A DNA stretch of 41,194 bases, from positions 1-41,194 of the forward strand of contig JAJDAQ010000131.1 of NCBI GenBank assembly GCA_029261815.1. Reading direction: 5' to 3'. Positions 39,880 through 41,194 of this stretch are shown here, in pieces. Every line of letters begins with the position of its first letter. The first letter of the stretch is position 1. The DNA is from Deltaproteobacteria bacterium (lineage in GTDB: Bacteria; Myxococcota_A; UBA9160; UBA6930). Both the position numbers and the translations under genes were made by a program. A model generated the notes under the pieces. It was not told where the DNA came from and made no database searches. It saw only the letters and a program-made list of their open reading frames with translations.

Positions 39880-41194
39880 TGCGGTGGACGCACCCGATCC
39901 TTCTGGCCGGAATGGCGGCCTTCGTCACGCTCGTCCTGGGGCAGGCGCCTGTCCTGGCGCAGGACGCTCCGGACGTGCCCGCCGGCCCAGGCGTGATCAC
40001 GGGGCGGGTGCTTCATGCCGCCACCGGCGAGCCCGTTCCCGACGCCGAAGTGGTCGTCTACGCACTCACTGACACAGGCGTCCCGGGTCTCCGCCGAACG
40101 CGCAGTGCGGCGGATGGCTCCTATCGCTTCGAAGGCATCTCGAATGCCCCGGGGATCTCCTACCTCCTCGGTGGACGTTATGCGGGCGTTCCCTTTCCGG
40201 GTGCGCGCGTTCGCTTCATCCCGGGCGCGAACGAAACGAGCGCCGACATCCGGGTCACCGAACTCACCGACGATCCGGCAGAGATCGAGGTCACGGCGAA
40301 CGAGTTCCAGATCCTGCGCGATGCCCAGGGCCTGCGGGTCTTGCAGGTGATCGAGTTCACCAATCGCGGCGCACAGACCTACAGCGTTGCTCCAGACGCG
40401 CGGAACGGCGCACGGCCGGCCGTCACGGCGACGATTCCGGCGTCGGCAAGCGGCTTCCAGATGCCCCTCGGCGTCATCCCGGACGGCATCGTGCGCAACG
40501 ATGGGCGGATCGCCTACTTCGGGCCGATCTACCCCGGCGTGCACGATCTCTCCTGGACGTTCTCGTTGGCTGGAGAAACCGACAGCGACGAGGGCGAACG
40601 CTTCGTCCTCGAGGGCGAGACGCCGGCGGGAGCGCCGATTCGTCTGCTGATCCCGGAAGGCCTCGGACGAATAGACGCTCCCGGCTGGGAAGGCGCTTCC
40701 GAACCCCACCTCGCGGATGGCCGTGCGCACGATCGCTACGACAGGGACGGTGGACGCTATCGCGTCGAGTTCGTCCTGCCGCCCGCTGTCGTGGATGCAG
40801 ACGCGGTACGCATCACGGAAGCGCAGGTCATTCTCGACCTCGATGACGTGGTGATGAACGTGCGCGAGACGCTCACTCTCGAGTCGACTCGAGCCGGCGT
40901 CGTGATGGGCACCGAAGCGGTCCCTCTGCTTCGCATGCCGCTTCCCGAAGACGCGACGGACATCCGCTTCGGAACGGACGCCGCCGGCGTCCAGCTGATT
41001 CCGCACCCGGACGGTGGGCTCGCCGGCATCGGCTCCACCGGTCCCGGGACGTTCCAGGTCGAAGTCCGGTACCGACGCACCGTTGACTCGGTTCCGATTG
41101 CCTTCACCTACACGGCGGTCGAAGCACTGCCGAGCTTGTCGATCTTCGTCGGCGACACCGGCGAATGGGCACTGTCGTCCGGCCGTCTCCACCG
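39879..41194 (+). CDS. Exported protein with carboxypeptidase-regulatory-like beta domain, 3' end missing
   Basis: An open frame of about 438 codons running off the right edge. It begins with a signal peptide (MRWTHPILLAGMAAFVTLVLGQAPVLA, cleavage near residue 27). A transthyretin-like or Cna-B-like domain follows with GVITGRVLHAATGEPVPDAEVVVYAL and SAADGSYRFEGISN (about 38-90). Further beta-rich stretches follow, for example LRVLQVIEFTNRGAQTYSV and YFGPIYPGVHDLSWTFSL. Its ATG overlaps the ccmF stop, so it belongs to the same transcript. Secreted proteins of this type sit next to ccmF in several deltaproteobacterial-type genomes; a role in cytochrome assembly is possible but unproven. Confidence 0.8.
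   Translation, partial: MRWTHPILLAGMAAFVTLVLGQAPVLAQDAPDVPAGPGVITGRVLHAATGEPVPDAEVVVYALTDTGVPGLRRTRSAADGSYRFEGISNAPGISYLLGGRYAGVPFPGARVRFIPGANETSADIRVTELTDDPAEIEVTANEFQILRDAQGLRVLQVIEFTNRGAQTYSVAPDARNGARPAVTATIPASASGFQMPLGVIPDGIVRNDGRIAYFGPIYPGVHDLSWTFSLAGETDSDEGERFVLEGETPAGAPIRLLIPEGLGRIDAPGWEGASEPHLADGRAHDRYDRDGGRYRVEFVLPPAVVDADAVRITEAQVILDLDDVVMNVRETLTLESTRAGVVMGTEAVPLLRMPLPEDATDIRFGTDAAGVQLIPHPDGGLAGIGSTGPGTFQVEVRYRRTVDSVPIAFTYTAVEALPSLSIFVGDTGEWALSSGRLH

Noticed and set aside
39771-41192. Minus-strand frame of 473 codons at the right edge
   Set aside because: It lies opposite the exported protein that follows ccmF, which has a signal peptide and a recognisable beta domain. The antisense product shows no family features.
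1-41194. CRISPR array, tRNA or rRNA genes, prophage, defence system
   Set aside because: No regularly spaced repeats, no cloverleaf-like tRNA ends, and no phage or defence protein motifs were recognised on either strand.

Overview
The window is GC-rich, densely coding, and from a diderm (Gram-negative-type) bacterium. Supporting genes are a TonB-dependent receptor, FtsEX with an EnvC-like factor, a LolB-like lipoprotein, several lipobox signal peptides, a PEP-CTERM sorting signal and System I cytochrome c maturation. The order xseA-xseB-ispA-dxs-tlyA, a conserved protein upstream of ftsE, and a CcmE with cysteine in place of the heme-binding histidine suggest a lineage of the former Deltaproteobacteria (Myxococcota, Desulfobacterota or a related uncultured phylum). 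This placement is inference from gene content. No rRNA, tRNA, CRISPR array, insertion sequence, prophage or defence island was seen. The window is chromosomal backbone with some less common modules.

Layout, left to right. (1) 1-20005, all minus strand, so transcription runs right to left. The order of transcription is: a conserved protein of unknown function, ftsE, ftsX, a degenerate LytM/EnvC-like factor, a C-terminal processing protease, xseA, xseB, a polyprenyl diphosphate synthase, dxs, tlyA, an ErpA/IscA-like protein, a cysteine desulfurase, cysC, a TPR lipoprotein, a LolB-like lipoprotein, and a five-gene peptide-type ABC transporter whose last gene runs off the left edge. Many junctions overlap by four bases (ATGA, GTGA or TTGA). 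(2) 20266-22434, minus strand: a PEP-CTERM lamin-tail-like protein and a secreted beta-propeller protein. (3) 22622-25554, plus strand: a DUF4124 protein and cofD-cofC-cofE, which make the side chain of coenzyme F420. (4) 25577-29291: engB (minus), then a CobW-family GTPase fused to a molybdopterin-oxidoreductase-like module and gltX (plus). (5) 29408-31611, plus: a DUF2330 protein and a stand-alone RnfD/NqrB-like membrane protein. (6) 31616-36084: a deoxyhypusine-synthase-like enzyme (minus), then a zinc-handling group of a ZnuD-like receptor and a small CALC-motif secreted protein (minus) with a divergent cation diffusion facilitator (plus). (7) 36081-41194: a class I aminotransferase (minus), and ccmE, ccmF and a secreted carboxypeptidase-regulatory-like protein (plus) cut by the right edge.

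How the genes work together. ftsE, ftsX, the EnvC-like factor and the protease form a cell-envelope division and remodelling group. The polyprenyl synthase and dxs supply isoprenoid precursors. The TPR-LolB pair resembles the TPR-lolB pair of Pseudomonas, here joined by a GTGA overlap and followed by the transporter. The most unusual items are the CobW fusion, F420 genes in a diderm background, the Cys-type CcmE, the bacterial deoxyhypusine-synthase homologue, and a substrate-binding protein with both a lipobox and a C-terminal membrane segment. I did not find a clearly new multi-gene system. The least characterised units are the CobW fusion, the DUF2330/RnfD-like pair and the protein upstream of ftsE.
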